From Hypericum androsaemum (Eukaryota; Streptophyta; Magnoliopsida; Malpighiales; Hypericaceae), in assembly GCA_963995505.1 (NCBI GenBank), contig OZ023190.1, positions 10,100,162-10,164,161 on the forward strand: a stretch of DNA of 64,000 nt, given 5' to 3'. Under the pieces are notes generated by a model, which made no database searches, was not told the DNA's origin, and saw only the letters and a program-made list of their open reading frames with translations. The position numbers were made by a program, and so were the translations under genes. Positions 47,040 through 58,530 of this stretch are shown here, piece by piece. Each line of letters opens with the position of its first letter. Positions within the stretch are counted from its first letter, which is position 1.

Positions 47040-49890
47040 TCTCCACCGCCTTCCCGCACCTTCACCACCTCCTCCGCTATCAGTCTCGTTGCCTCCGCTG
47101 CCACTGCCGCCTTCTCGCACCTTCGCCACCACCTGGTGGGCAGACTCAAGCCTCTCTTTGATGTTATGGTCAGGCCGACACAGTCTAGCTTTATCCCAGG
47201 CCGCTATATATCGAACACGATAGTTATCTTTTGGGAGGTGGTCCATTTTTTGACCCACAAAAGGGGGCGTCTGGTTGGATGGTTATTAAACTAAATCTTG
47301 AGAAGGCTTATGACCGTCTTAGCTAGAAATTCCTCTGGAAGATGCTCTTGCTTACTAGCATCCCTGTGACCTTTATTGAATGGATATAGAGTGTGTTTCG
47401 ACCACTTTGATACGAGTCCTTTGGAATGGGGAGAAGACCAACTCCTTTTCCCCGACCCGTGGGATTCATTAGGGTGATCCTATTTTCCTTTACCTCTTTG
47501 TTCTTTGCATGAAGAGAGTCTTGCATGTCATTGAGCAATTGGTATAGGATGATAGATGGGTCCATGTCCGCCTCATGCATCGCGCTCCCCCTCTCTTATC
47601 TTATGTTTCCTGATGATTTGATCCTCATGTGTGAGGCCTTTGTTACCCAAGCTGAGGCGGTATGCAACCTTGTAGAGACCTTTTATGGTTGCTCGGGGTA
47701 GCAAGTTAGTCTGCCTAAGTCTAAATTCATGGTTTTCCATAATGTCTACTCAGAGCTTACTAGCCAGCTCAGTGATATGATGGGTATCCCCCTGACTTTG
47801 AACTTGGGTCAGTACCTGGGTGCCCCTACTGACCTCAGACGGGACCGTCATCAGTCATACCACTATGTTCTAGAGAAGCTCCATCGTAAGATGGCGGGGT
47901 AAAAGGTAAGATCCTTAAGTAGGACAAGTTGTCTGACGCTCGCTCGCTCAATTTTTGCCTCCATCCCGTCTCATACAATACAGACTGACCTATTTCTTGC
48001 TAGCCTTTCCTGGGCTATGGATTGCTGTGTCCGCAATTTCATCTGGGGTTCCCACCAGGACCACCAGTGGGTGCATCTTGTCAGTTGGGACACCATGTGC
48101 CTCCCCAATGAGGTAGGTGGTCTTGGGATCCGGCCGATGCAAAAGACTAATATAGCATCCTTTGCCAAGCTGCCCTGGAGATTTCTCCAGTCTCAAGACC
48201 CCCTTTGGGTGCATGTTCTGATTAGCAAGTATAGTAGGGATGGCAATGACCTGGATCTCCCGAAGCCGAAGTGTGACTCATCTGCCACTTGGTGGGCCAT
48301 GGTGAAGGCCCGTCCGTTCCTTACCATGGGCTTCGACAAAATATTGGCAACGATCTTCGTACCTATTTCTGGGATGATATGTGGTTTCCCCCCTCTCATC
48401 TCCGGAACTACCTCTTTGGCAACCTCCATGCTGAGGAGGTCGGGAGGCGAGTGGCTGAGTACTTGTCCCCCGGAGTGGTTAGAACATCCCTCGCCTAGAG
48501 GCCCTCTTTTCTCCGCATATTATTGGTTCACTGACTTTGACTGTTTTGCAGGTCTCCCAAGGCTGGATGGAATTTTCTTGACCCAGTCTCTCTATAAGGT
48601 CTTATGTAGGGATGTGAAGATGCCGCTTGCTGACCCAATCTGGACCCAGAGTTGGACATTATGCATCCCTAAGAGAATTTGGTTTTTTATTTGTTTGTTT
48701 CGTTACTACAGGTTGATGACAAATGCGGAGCGGACTTGGAAAGACTTCACGAAGGACGACACCATCCTCAGATGTGGTACTGAGTTTGATGCATATGTCT
48801 CATGATTGCAGGTTCTCTAGGACGGGACGGGCTTCCCTCCTTTATGGCCCCCACCAAACTTCTATAAAGAGGACGATCCCTGCCAGTGGCTATGGGCCAA
48901 CATCTCGGGCACTACCATTCCCATGAGCCCACCGTGGGCAACGACCTTCGCGACAGCATGCAGGTGGCTCTGACGCTAGTGGAGCGACTCTATTTTTCGG
49001 CTTGGCACCACCTCAAGGCACCCCCTTTCCTCATCACATCTGAAGCACATGAGTTTGCTCATATCCTGGCTGACCGGAATACTCAATTACCCATCCACAC
49101 ACACAAACACCCCCACCTAGTCGTGAGATCCTAGTCTCTTCGCAATGACCTACTGGTGCTGGCGGTGTAATCCGCGACTTGGGTAGTTTTTGGATCTGCG
49201 GGTTCGCTAAATGGCATTGGGAGTTGCACCTCCCTGGCTGCGAATAAGCTTTGGTCTTTGGACTCGAGCTGATGTGGGTCAGGGTGCTCTGGAGGATCCA
49301 GGTGGAGATGGACTCGACTCTGGCTATCCTTTGTGTTGGACGGGGCGTGGACCGAGCCCATCCTCTGGCGACACTGATTTTGAGAGCACATGAGCTGTTG
49401 GCGAGGAGTCACCATACCTGGCGGGAGGGCAACCGTGTGGCGGACGCTCTCTCCAAGCACGCTCTGGAGATTGCTTATGATTATGTTATTTCTGATGTAC
49501 CCTTGGATTGTTCCTTTGAGGCGTATCTTAATAATTTGCGGGGAGTTAGCCTCCTTCGTTGTACTTGTGCAGTCGGTGATGATTTGGGTATCAGAATTCA
49601 CGGTTTTAATGTCAAGGCGGGTTACTCTGACCCTGCCGAGGTGCTCTTTGCCTCATGCAAATTTTCCACAGGGTTTTTACAGCAGGATGTTTTTACTAGC
49701 GCCGGCGGCCGCAACCTCGAAAGAGGAGATCCCTCTTCTGAGGCCAATAATAGTAGTAGTAGTCGATATCAGGATGAGGTGTTGCACGACCCTCTAAGTA
49801 GCAGTTTGGACTTTGGGTAGGACGCCCTTTTGCTGTACTTGTTGTGACTTTCGTATTTATATAGGAACTTGACACCATTTCCAAATAAAA
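47040..49890 (+). pseudogene. LINE (L1-type) ORF2 remnant: RT, zinc-finger region, RNase H
   Basis: The pieces are in the right order for a plant LINE but in changing frames. RT: RPTQSSFIPGRYIS and LNLEKAYDRLS (47150-47330). Catalytic region FPDDLILM (47610), where the usual Ala of FADD is Pro. LGAPTDLRRDRHQSY follows. RT C-terminal: CCVRNFIWG, VSWDTMCLPNEVGGLGIR and WVHVLISKYS (48017-48250). Zinc-binding RT-associated domain: WTLCIPKRIWFF and ILRCG (to 48780). RNase H tail: SHHTWREGNRVADALSKHAL (49400-49470). An A-rich tail follows at about 49885. The endonuclease is missing at the 5' end (5' truncation). The longest open frame (48017-48805) is part of this remnant, not a host gene. Confidence 0.85.
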
Positions 49891-50167
49891 AACATTAAAC
49901 CAACTTCGTTCGTATCATACACCAATTTCATAGTTGGGATAAAACTCTGGGCTGTATAATCACTAATCCAGGATGGGCCTCGTGATCAGATATGCGTGGG
50001 CCAATCTATTCAACTAGAAGTAACCCAAGCCCATTTCTCTCCTCCTCCTCCTATTCTCTCTCTCCCCCCTCTCCTGGAAGAGTAGAAACAGATCGTCAGC
50101 GGGAAGAAGAGAGAGTGGATTAGCGAAATTGGACAAAACCCAATTGGGGGCGGGAAGATCTCGATCG
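49891..50167 (+). promoter_or_regulatory. Short promoter and leader of TRAPPC6
   Basis: Only about 280 bases separate the LINE tail from the TRAPPC6 ATG. The CT-rich stretch at 50036-50075 and GA-rich leader (50095-50115) are typical of plant 5'UTRs. No TATA box could be named with confidence. Confidence 0.4.
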
Positions 50168-50339
50168 ATGGGGAGGGAAGTAGCGGAGAGCTGCATAGAC
50201 AGCTTACTGACGGAGATGGTTTCTTCCTACTGCGACCGTTTCGACGCCAACAAGCCTGAGCTCGCCGCTCGCCGCATCGAGGCCATCGGCTATCAGGTCG
50301 GCAACCAGCTCTCCGAACGGTACCCTACCCTCCGCTCTC

Positions 50340-50390
<51 letters not shown>

Positions 50391-51630
50391 TGGGTTAATG
50401 TTTGCTGGTTTCGTGTTAATTTTTTTTCCTGGGTCGGAATGTTTTTGGTTGTTGTTGGGTATTAGGGGAAGGAAAAGATTGGATTTTTATGGTTGGTTGT
50501 GATTGTGGCTAGGTGGAGTTAATTGGATTTTTGTTTTGGCTTAGGAAGATTTGGTTTCTGGATGTGTTAGGTACACTATGGATCGGCCCCGGTTTAGTGA
50601 TCATCTAGAGGCTATTAAGTTTATATGCAAGGATTTTTGGTCCGAGATTTTCAAGAAGCAGATCGACAACTTGAAGACTAACCATAAGGTAAGCTGTTCC
50701 TTGGCCATGCTTGGTTTATTTATTTATTTTTGTATCTTGTGTTCTGTCTAATGGAATTTAGGCCTGTTGCTTGGTTTTTTTTGAAGGGTACGTTTGTATT
50801 GCAAGATAACAGGTTCCGTTGGCTCACACGAATGTCGCTTGACCCGTCCTCTGAGAATGGGGAGATGCCCCTTGATCCCTCCGCTTTGGCAGAGAACAAG
50901 GCTGCTCAAGCGATTAGCATGCATTTGTATTTCCCATGCGGGATTATTAGGGGGGCACTTTCTAATTTGGGAATCCCATGCGCTGTTTCTGCCGACATAT
51001 CGAATCTTCCAGCCTGTGAGTGGTCTCTAGTCATTTTTCTAAAGAAATATATACTTCTAGGCTTCTGTTATCAATTTCCAATGTTAAGCTTCGTTCTTAT
51101 TCTGATAGCATGAACTTCATTTCTTTTTCAATTGTGCCATCGTGCCTTGTGTAATTATTTTGATCTTCATTTCCATGACAAATTGGGTTTCTGCATTACT
51201 GCATGTCCTCCAATCTGCATTTGGATGTCTTACTAGATTTGCCTAGCTTATGTATCCTTGATATCTTTGTATGTTATGCTCTCATATCTTCGAAATTTAG
51301 TTGAATTCAATAGCCAGTTCAATCCTCATTAAGTAATAGGAACCTGAGCTCTGCAGGACAATTCCGCATGTCATTGATGTTTACTTGTGTGATATCGTCA
51401 AAGAACATTGTGGGATTGGGATTATCACATTGGAGTTAATCTTCATATTATCGATTTCTCTCAACCGCCAGCAATTTGGATAATCTCGTCCTTCTCCTTC
51501 TGCTCTGTTATGAAGTTTGCTAACAAGTACACACCATGATCTTGATTCGAATATGTCATTGCATTGATGGTTTCCTGACTCTGTTCAAACTCATTCAACA
51601 GGTTCATTCGTGATCCGTATAAAGGCATGA
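50168..51630 (+). CDS. TRS33: TRAPP complex subunit TRAPPC6 (Trs33)
   Basis: Small core subunit of the TRAPP tethering complexes, which activate Rab GTPases in ER-Golgi and Golgi traffic. Exons: 50168-50319, 50571-50688, 50787-51015, 51602-51630. They total 528 bases, giving 175 aa. The BET3-like fold is recognisable across the protein: [91 protein letters not shown] and the C-terminal CSFVIRIKA. Similarity to Arabidopsis At3g05000 is very high from first to last residue. A long CT repeat (50343-50387) begins just inside intron 1. The last exon has only nine codons plus the stop. Confidence 0.95.
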
Positions 51631-52271
51631 CAAGTATTTGTTGCGGAGAAGCTGTCTTTTATAAGGTCGTGTTGGAGAAAGTCTGGCGCCAATTCATCAT
51701 CATGTTGCTGCTCATATCCGATTCTACGATGTCCAGATTCCCCGAGAAATGTCGTGAAGTTGTTGTAGAAAGTTGTCAATGGGAATCTCTGTTGAGAGAT
51801 GAACGAGAGGACTTGGGTTACAAGACACAAAGCTAATTTCTCTGCAGTTTGTTATTTCCCTTTCCATATTTGTCCTTACAGATTGCAGTCATCTTATTCA
51901 ACCGCCGCAAGACGAAAAGAACATCCCCATATCTACAGTCAAAATGAAAATAAGGAACACCAAAGGGAATGGTCGACTCCTTTAAGGAAAAAAAAAGGGT
52001 CGAACAGTCCCCGAGAGTTGGAACTTTTTGATCACATTTAACCAATTTTCTTTCTTTAGCTTTGCTTCTTTCCTTCAATCCAAATAAAATAGCCCGAAGA
52101 TGAGAAAAGTACCCATTTGCCAGGCGTCACGTGTGTATAAAAATTATAGCTATTTACATATAAAATTAGTGCGATGCAAGACCAAACAAATTTGGTGCGT
52201 CTTTTTGGTGGAACATGGTTGTCTCCCCTGAATAAATATCTTAGAAATATCATAGGGATATTGTGTTATGT
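51631..52271 (+). other. TRAPPC6 3'UTR and spacer
   Basis: No further gene recognised. Short open frames on both strands (51627-52253) are not convincing. Confidence 0.4.
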
Positions 52272-52399
52272 GCTCTCGTCGGGTTCAAATTCAGTGGGGA
52301 TATGGGTAATTCCCACTGAAAGGGACAGGAGTAATATTGGAAATATAATAATTAAAAAAAATATCAGCAAAATAATACAATTTATGGAAATACAAGTAT

Positions 52400-52770
52400 G
52401 GGAATATTGGTTTCCATTTTCTCGGATATTAGTTTCATTCTACTATGATATTGGTTTCATTCTACTATGATATTGGTTTTCATTCTACCATGATATTGGT
52501 TTCATTCTACCATGATATTGGTTTCATTCTACTATGATATTGGTTTCCATCTTCTCGGATATTGGTTTCATTCTACTATGTTATTGGTTTCATTCTACCG
52601 TGATATTGGTTTTCATCTCCTCCAATATTAGTATCCCATTATAAGTGAAAAGGTATACCATTTGAATGTATTGGTTTCATTCTTCTCGAATATTGGTATC
52701 ATCGTTCTAGGATATTAGTATCATTCTACTTTAATATTGGTATCATTCTACTTTAATATTGGTATAATTC
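52400..52770 (+). repeat. Minisatellite of about 22-base units
   Basis: The unit GATATTGGTTTCATTCTACTAT is repeated about 12-15 times, with variants (TACCAT, TTCTCG, an extra T giving 23 bases). Units decay to the right. The spacing is continuous with no spacers, so it is not a CRISPR array. Confidence 0.85.
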
Positions 52771-53035
52771 ATCTATGAATTTTTTTATTCGAAAAGAAGA
52801 TATTACCCCTAATATAACGAGAACCCTAAACGATGACGAATAAGCACACCACGATCCACAAAAATCAAAGGACATAGATAGAGAGATTGAAGATCTAGAG
52901 ATGGCCGCAGTCGGCGACGAAGATGGGCCTCACAGTGTGGCCTGGGGGTGGTGTGCTTCCTCACGAAGTTCTCATTTTTGGACTTGGATCCATAGATCGA
53001 CTCTCCTCCGGTTTAGGATTTCGAAGATCTGTCCG

Positions 53036-53215
53036 GGGGGTGGGTGGGTGGAACGGGGAAGGGGAAGGGGGGTGGGGGTGGAACAGGGAAGGGGGGCGGC
53101 GGGAACGGGGAGGGGGGCGGTAGGGGTGGAACGGGGAAGGGGGGGGGTGTTGGGGGTGGGGGTGGAACGGGGGAGGGGGGCGGCGGAACGGGGGGGGGGG
53201 GGGGGGGGGGTTATA
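53036..53215 (+). repeat. G-rich tract with quadruplex potential
   Basis: This has many G runs of 4 to 9 separated by 1-6 bases, with a degenerate unit GGGGTGGAACGGGGAAGG, ending in a run of about 20 or more G with a single interruption at most (53190-53210). The G-strand is the + strand. The open frames over it (Gly-rich or Pro-rich) are repeat artefacts. Confidence 0.8.
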
Positions 53216-53390
53216 GGAAAATGGTGGAACCCTAATGAGTGTGTTTGGATAAAAACTCGAAAATACCCTCAATAGATTCTGACCATTAGATCTATAAAAA
53301 AAGAATTTGATCAAATCTAAAGGCCCATATTTAGTCCATACCATGGGGATGATTTTTATGTAATCCCCCCTGAATCTAAATCCGCTCTCG

Positions 53391-54368
53391 CCCATGACGA
53401 ACATGTTAATGCAATCAATGAGTTGGTTAAATTTATGTAACCACCTAATAAACTGAAGTGATGCACAATGAATTGGGTGTGTTATTTCAAACAAAATTTT
53501 AATGTAGAATCATTAAATAATTGTTAGTAGAATTTTTTATACTTTTCAAAAGTCCAACCCGATTCGAGTTAAATTAGTCAGTTCAGCAGGTTGAAACCTT
53601 TTTCCCCATGCACTTGACATCTCTCTCTCATACACGTGGAGCAGTAGCTTTTCATGAATTTACAATACTACTACATGGAATTCTTCACTTTTCAGAACTG
53701 TAAAAGGATTGATAACAGCCTCCATCTATGGAAAGGCAAGTTTTTTTTGTTGTTGAGAATTGTGGTTTTAGAAACTTATATCAGATAATGGAAAGGTGAG
53801 TTGAGCACCCTTTCTTTACAGAACAATTTACTTCCTGCAGACTGGCAGAAGGTGAACTGTGAGATAAATGTCTTTACTCAAATTAAATATTCAATACAAA
53901 AAGTTTCTAATTTTTCATATGTAGCTATATTAATTTTGACATTTGCACCACTGAATTGGTTGTTTTATAGTCTTTTTTTTATTGAATTTTAAAAATCACA
54001 TTCTTTTCTATCCAGTTCGAATCTAGATTAGTCGGTAAGTAGACCAGATACCGGATGTTATAAAAAGAACTTTATAGTGCCCGGCTAAAAATATTTCTGA
54101 CTACCTAACTACTTCATGGTCAAGAAATCTGTTACATACAATGTCTATAATCCGTAGGAGCAATAACTCTGTACATAGGTCAAAGAGATCAACTATTACA
54201 AAGGTGATGAACTTAGCACACCGAGTACAATATTTGTGTTTTGGGTTTGTTTGGGGAAAAAATGTGGAAAAGAAGAATTTGGTTAAAAAAAGATTTTGTA
54301 TTTTAAAGAGGACGAACATTTTGAAAGTCCTCCTCTATTTACGTAGACCCATTAGACTATAGCTAGGT
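53391..54368. other. AT-rich intergenic, no gene seen
   Basis: No coding or repeat structure recognised. Confidence 0.4.
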
Positions 54369-54377
54369 TATAATATT

Positions 54378-55779
54378 GGAAAAAGTTTACTAAAGTACTA
54401 TGTAATTTTACTTTTTATTTATTTTAGTACCATGTGGTTTGACTTTTTCTTTTTAGGTGACAGAAATTTCGAAAAGTGACACTTTTGGTGATAAATTTGT
54501 AACCATGGTTAATTTTTTCAACCAGACCATACACATCAATGCAATGTCATCACCACATCTAGGAGTGGCAATGAATAGGGTAGGGTAAGGATCTATAGGA
54601 TCTAAACACAGACCTTTGATTTAAAAGTAAGATCCAAACCCTACCCACGAACGATCCTATGAGTATTTTGAATAAAGTTCCAGACCCTAGGGTGCAAACG
54701 AAGATCCATGCCCTACCCATAGACCTATTACTTTATAACATACTTTTATCATTTCAATACAATCAAAATAAAAAAACTAATTGTGAATCATAAAAAAAAT
54801 CTCTCCTTTAAAAACCTATGTGGTAAAATGATAATATCAAATTAAAATTGAGAATAAATTATAAACCAACTAAATAAGTGTACTTCAAATGATAACATTT
54901 AACAACAACATAAAGAAAAATATATGCAGCTAATTACTTTTTTTAATGTCAGCCACTACGTCTTTTTTAAGTCAGACTCTAAATTTTTTTTAGGTGTGGG
55001 CTAATTTGTTTTACAGTTGTATTTAAATTTTTGTAGGAATATATAAATATGAATATAATTAGAATTTAATTAGGGTATGGTCTAATTAATGGGTCTATGG
55101 GTAGTATCAGGGTCTGAATTCATATAGACCCTATCCAGACCCAGATCATATCTATATAGATAGACCCATACCAATACCCTACCCAAGACCCATAAACTCT
55201 AAGATCCACGGGGTAGGATAAAGGTCCGATCCACCGGGTCTGAATCTGTTTGCCATCGCTAGCCACATCATATTTTTATATCCTAAGTGATGATGACGTG
55301 GCAAAATTATAAAATTTTGATTAGCTTAGATAATTCACATCTGAACAAAATCCACATATTTGTTGTTGATAAGTAAAATTTATTAATATATTAAATATAA
55401 ACAATACCTCCTCGTCAGGTGTATGTTGCTTACAACTGAACCCGCCTTCAACTCTAAACCAAAACATAAAACTAAGATAAAAAAGATTTCCGATGCATTA
55501 GTCTAAAAAGACGATTGCGTAACAAATCTAAAGTACCAAAGGCATTAAAGTTTATTTCCTTGCTTCAAGTGTCACATGAAAGGCTTCAAAAGGCCTTCTT
55601 TTCATCGCTCTGCCATAGAATAATTCACTGGATGAAACAAAGTCCATATAACTCTGGTTAAAAATTTGCCACCAAAAGTGTTACTTTTCGAAATCTCTGT
55701 CACCTAAAAAAAAAGTCAAACTATAAGGTACTAAGGTAAAAAAGTGCAAAACAACAAGGTATTTTAGTGAACGTTTCCC
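54378..55779. mobile_element. MULE containing a hAT MITE
   Basis: Left arm GGAAAAAGTTTACTAAAGTAC and right arm (reversed) GGGAAACGTTCACTAAAATAC mirror each other for about 135 bases through TAGGTGACAGAAATTTCGAAA. Flanking 9-mers TATAATATT (54369-54377) and AATTATATT (55780-55788) agree at 7 of 9. There is no coding sequence. The start is close to that of the MULE at 29426. Confidence 0.65.
54560..55261. mobile_element. hAT-type MITE nested in the MULE
   Basis: Ends TAGGAGTGGCAATG and, reversed, TAGCGATGGCAAAC. Flanking octamers ACCACATC (54552-54559) and GCCACATC (55262-55269) agree at 7 of 8. Inside, both arms carry GGGTAGGGT, GGTCTATGGGTAG and related blocks in inverted order. There is no coding capacity. 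The 8-base duplication and TAGNGNTGGCAA end fit hAT. Confidence 0.75.
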
Positions 55780-55871
55780 AATTATATTTTAGCATGAAAG
55801 AATGGACCCACAAATCAGAGCGTAAGGAAGGTTTAGAAGTGTCAGCCAATTTATAGGCTTCAGAATTGGTC

Positions 55872-56082
55872 ACCCTCTTTCTGCTCCTCCCTCCAATCCA
55901 TCACTTCTCTCTCTCTACACTACACCGTCATCCTTACCCAAAACAGAAACCCATTTCTAAATCTCTCATTTTATGGCCATTACAAAACAACACCAAAGAT
56001 AGAAACTTTTTTATTTTCTTCTGAAATTTCGTGAAATTAGACGCAAGTAGTGAGCTTTTTTCCCATTTCAGAGTGACCCTTT
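55872..56082 (+). repeat. Leader of the FRIGIDA-like gene, copy A of a duplicated block
   Basis: From CTCTTTCTGCTCCTCCCTCC through CAACACCAAAGATA, GAAATTAGACGCAA to TTTCAGAGTGACCCTTT, this matches 59737-59958 in order with moderate divergence. It is the presumed promoter-proximal leader of the pseudogene starting at 56360. Confidence 0.65.
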
Positions 56083-56359
56083 AAGGAATTTTTGTGTTTG
56101 TTGAATCATTTGGCTGTGGAAAGTCTAAGAGCTACGACCCACGAGCTTGTTAGGGTAATGTGTTTTTGAACTTGAACTTGTTCTTGCTAATGTAAAGATG
56201 GCTACTTTCCTTGTTTTCCTGCCACCCCAAAACCTGAAAATGAGTTGTAAAGGTTGGAGCTTTTTTGTTGGTTCTTTTATTTTTAATTTTCTTAGCTCAT
56301 TGTTCTTTTTATTTATCGTGTTTTGTTTACTTTGTTTTGGGGGTTAGGATAATTTCGCA

Positions 56360-57640
56360 ATGGAGAGCTTGAAATTGGCAGAGGAAAAGTTAGAGAAGCT
56401 TGATTTCTTGTTTGGTCAAGTCCATGCCAAGGCTTGTTCGATTTTGGAGTTTTCTTTAGGATGGGAAGAGTTGAATGATCATCTAAGGACCGTGAAGGAA
56501 CATTTAGTGGAACGGGGAAAGAGAGTCGACTTGGGGGAGAAGCAATTGAAGGAGAGAGAGGAACAACTTAGGAGGTGGTCTGAAGAAGTGGAGTCCAAGT
56601 CTAACTGTGTGGATAACAAGATTACAGAGTTTTGAGGCAATGGAAAGGGATAAGGGCTTGCTTGAGAGGTAGATTGAGGAGTGTAACATGCAGCTTTGTT
56701 ACAAGGAGAGCAAGTTGGCATCGGTGCGCAAGGAGCTTGGAGAGTGTAGCAAGAAGGTGAGTGCCAAAGGGCAGCAATTGGCAGAGGTTCAGAAATCATT
56801 AAGGGGTTCTAGGACAGAGCTTCAAGATAAAGAAACACAGTTGATTTCGGTTGGCATTATGTTTGACGAATCAAAGAAGAGTCTTGAAGCTTGCAACAAG
56901 GAACTTGTGGAGAAAAATGAGAACTTGGTCAAAATCCAGTTGTTAGTAACAGCTCGTGAGGCGGAGCTTGAGAAAATTCAAGACTCATTGCAAAAGAAGT
57001 CAAAGGAGCTTTGAGAAGAAGTTAGTCGTCTTGATTCAATTAAAGAGTTAATTCGGGAGAATAATGAAGAACTTGAGAAGAAAGAGGAGCAATATAAGAG
57101 TATGACTAGCTTAATTGAGAAAATTTCCCAAAAGCTTATTTTGGCAGATGAGGAGCTGAGTACAATCCGTGGATCAATTAAAGAGAGGTTGAAAAATCTC
57201 GAACTGAAAAAGGATCATCTTAATTTAATTACAATAAATATTGAGAAGAAGACAAAGCAGCTCCAGGAGATGGATAATGAGTTGGCGTCGGTGCGCAATG
57301 AGCTTGGAGAGTGTAGCGAGAGCTGAGTGCCAAATGCCAGGAACTGGCAGTGGTTCAAAAATCGTTGGAGGGTTCTAGGACGGAGCTTTAAGATAAGGAG
57401 GCGCGGCTTGAATCTAGAAAGCATGATTTACAAAGAACAGAGGACTTGATCTGGAACCGTTTGAAGGAGCTCGAATCAAAAGAGAATGAGCTTGATGAAG
57501 TTCAAGAGTCCGTGCAAAAGAAGTCAAAGGAGCTTGGAGAAGAAGTTAGTCATCTTGATTCAATTAAAGAGCTGATTCGGGAGAATAATGAAGAGCCGAT
57601 CGGTCAGACCGCCGATCAGACTGAACCTTTTAAAAAATAA
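56360..57640 (+). pseudogene. FRIGIDA-like coiled-coil gene, broken by stops
   Basis: The start MESLKLAEEKLEKLDFLFGQ then VHAKACSILEFSLGWEELND is the N-terminal pattern of plant FRIGIDA-like proteins (LELAExKxxxLxxAFxQLxxxAS, FSLxWxDLxxH). The frame stops at 56633, restarts, and meets further stops at about 56670 and 57012 and a frameshift with a stop near 57325. The remaining pieces are heptad-rich coiled coil (Lys/Glu/Leu). A segment of about 100 bases (56970-57069) recurs almost unchanged at 57495-57595, and GAGCTTGGAGAGTGTAGC occurs twice. The FRIGIDA domain that should follow the coiled coil is absent. I read it as a truncated, decayed family member. Confidence 0.65.
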
Positions 57641-58195
57641 ACCAGTATATATTTAAATATATTATATATGTTGAATCTCCAAGAATGGTACTTCTCCAGT
57701 GACAGGTCCCTTCAACTTCTCTCTCATACCTTCTGTACTAAAACAAAACCTACTAACCTACTCAACTATTCCTAAAAAAAACTACTCAATAGTATTGTTT
57801 TCAAAAACGACCCGGAGGGTGACCCTGATTTTGGATCGACCTCTGGGTCAATCGGTCTGACCGGTCAGATTGATGATCAGACCAAAGATTTATATATATA
57901 TATATATAGTAAATAATAGGTTTAAAAATTTAGAATCTCGATATGTTGGTCAATTTATTTTATATTTAGTATAATTATATTTGTTGATTTAGTTTATTTT
58001 GTGTTAATTTGAAAAAATCGAGTATATAATATTATTTTTCTTTAATTTTTTTGGCTGGTTTGGTGAATTTTAGATTTTTTGGTTCAATTTTTGTCATTCC
58101 TATCGAACCGAATTTTCTGGGTCAAAAATCTGAGCCAATCGCCTAGTCTGACCAAAAATCATCCAGTTCGTTAGGTCAGCGTACGTACCATGTTT
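57641..58195. other. AT-rich sequence with possible old DNA transposon
   Basis: GGTCTGACCGGTCAGATTGA at 57855 and CCGATCGGTCAGACCGCCGA at 57597 resemble the sub-terminal motifs of the hAT-like element at 330-1814. A short TA repeat is at 57894-57907. I could not pair clear ends. Confidence 0.3.
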
Positions 58196-58249
58196 TAGCA
58201 TCGAGTCGCACTTGTTTTGTGACTTCGACTGGCCTCGGTTTAGTTTTAT

Positions 58250-58530
58250 CTATTTTTGCTTGGATCAACCTATGTTTGATCTCAGTACTGTTTAGTTCTC
58301 GAAACCTTTTCGCTTGGAGTAGGTGGATAGCCTTGTCTTGGTTGGATTCGTCCGACCTTGGCTCTCATTTGCGTGCATCTCGTATGCATTCAAATGCACA
58401 TGAGGTTATGTCTTTGATGCGACCCAGTGGTTATTAGCCATTTTCTTGTCACGGCACCTTTCACCTTGGACGTTCGGCTCTCGTATCCTCTCGTCCATCC
58501 TTCGCCTCTACTCATGCCTCTCTGTCTCTG
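58250..58530 (+). repeat. Interspersed repeat, copy 2
   Basis: Matches 7310-7620 in order (TTGCTTGGATCAACCT, CCTTGGCTCTCATTTGCGTG, GCATTCAAATGC, then GGCTCTCGTATCCTCTCG). Divergence is considerable. Family unknown. Confidence 0.45.

Larger units (their letters stand above)
52272..53390. mobile_element. Possible inverted-repeat element holding satellites
   Basis: The left edge GGGTTCAAATTCAGTGGGG and the reversed right edge (GGATTTAGATTCAGGGGGG) are similar over about 25 bases. Between them lie a minisatellite (52400-52770), a short GC-rich segment (52890-53030) and a G-rich tract. The pairing of the edges is weak and no target duplication was seen, so this may be two unrelated repeats. Confidence 0.3.

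Noticed and set aside
48017..48805. A 262-residue open frame as a host gene
   Set aside because: The translation is LINE reverse transcriptase C-terminus and RT-associated zinc domain, with the rest of the LINE in order around it.
52400..52770. CRISPR array
   Set aside because: The repeats are head-to-tail with no unique spacers, and the DNA is a plant nuclear genome.
53044..53275. Glycine-rich (plus) and proline-rich (minus) proteins
   Set aside because: These are readings of a G-rich simple repeat with no start, splice or family support.
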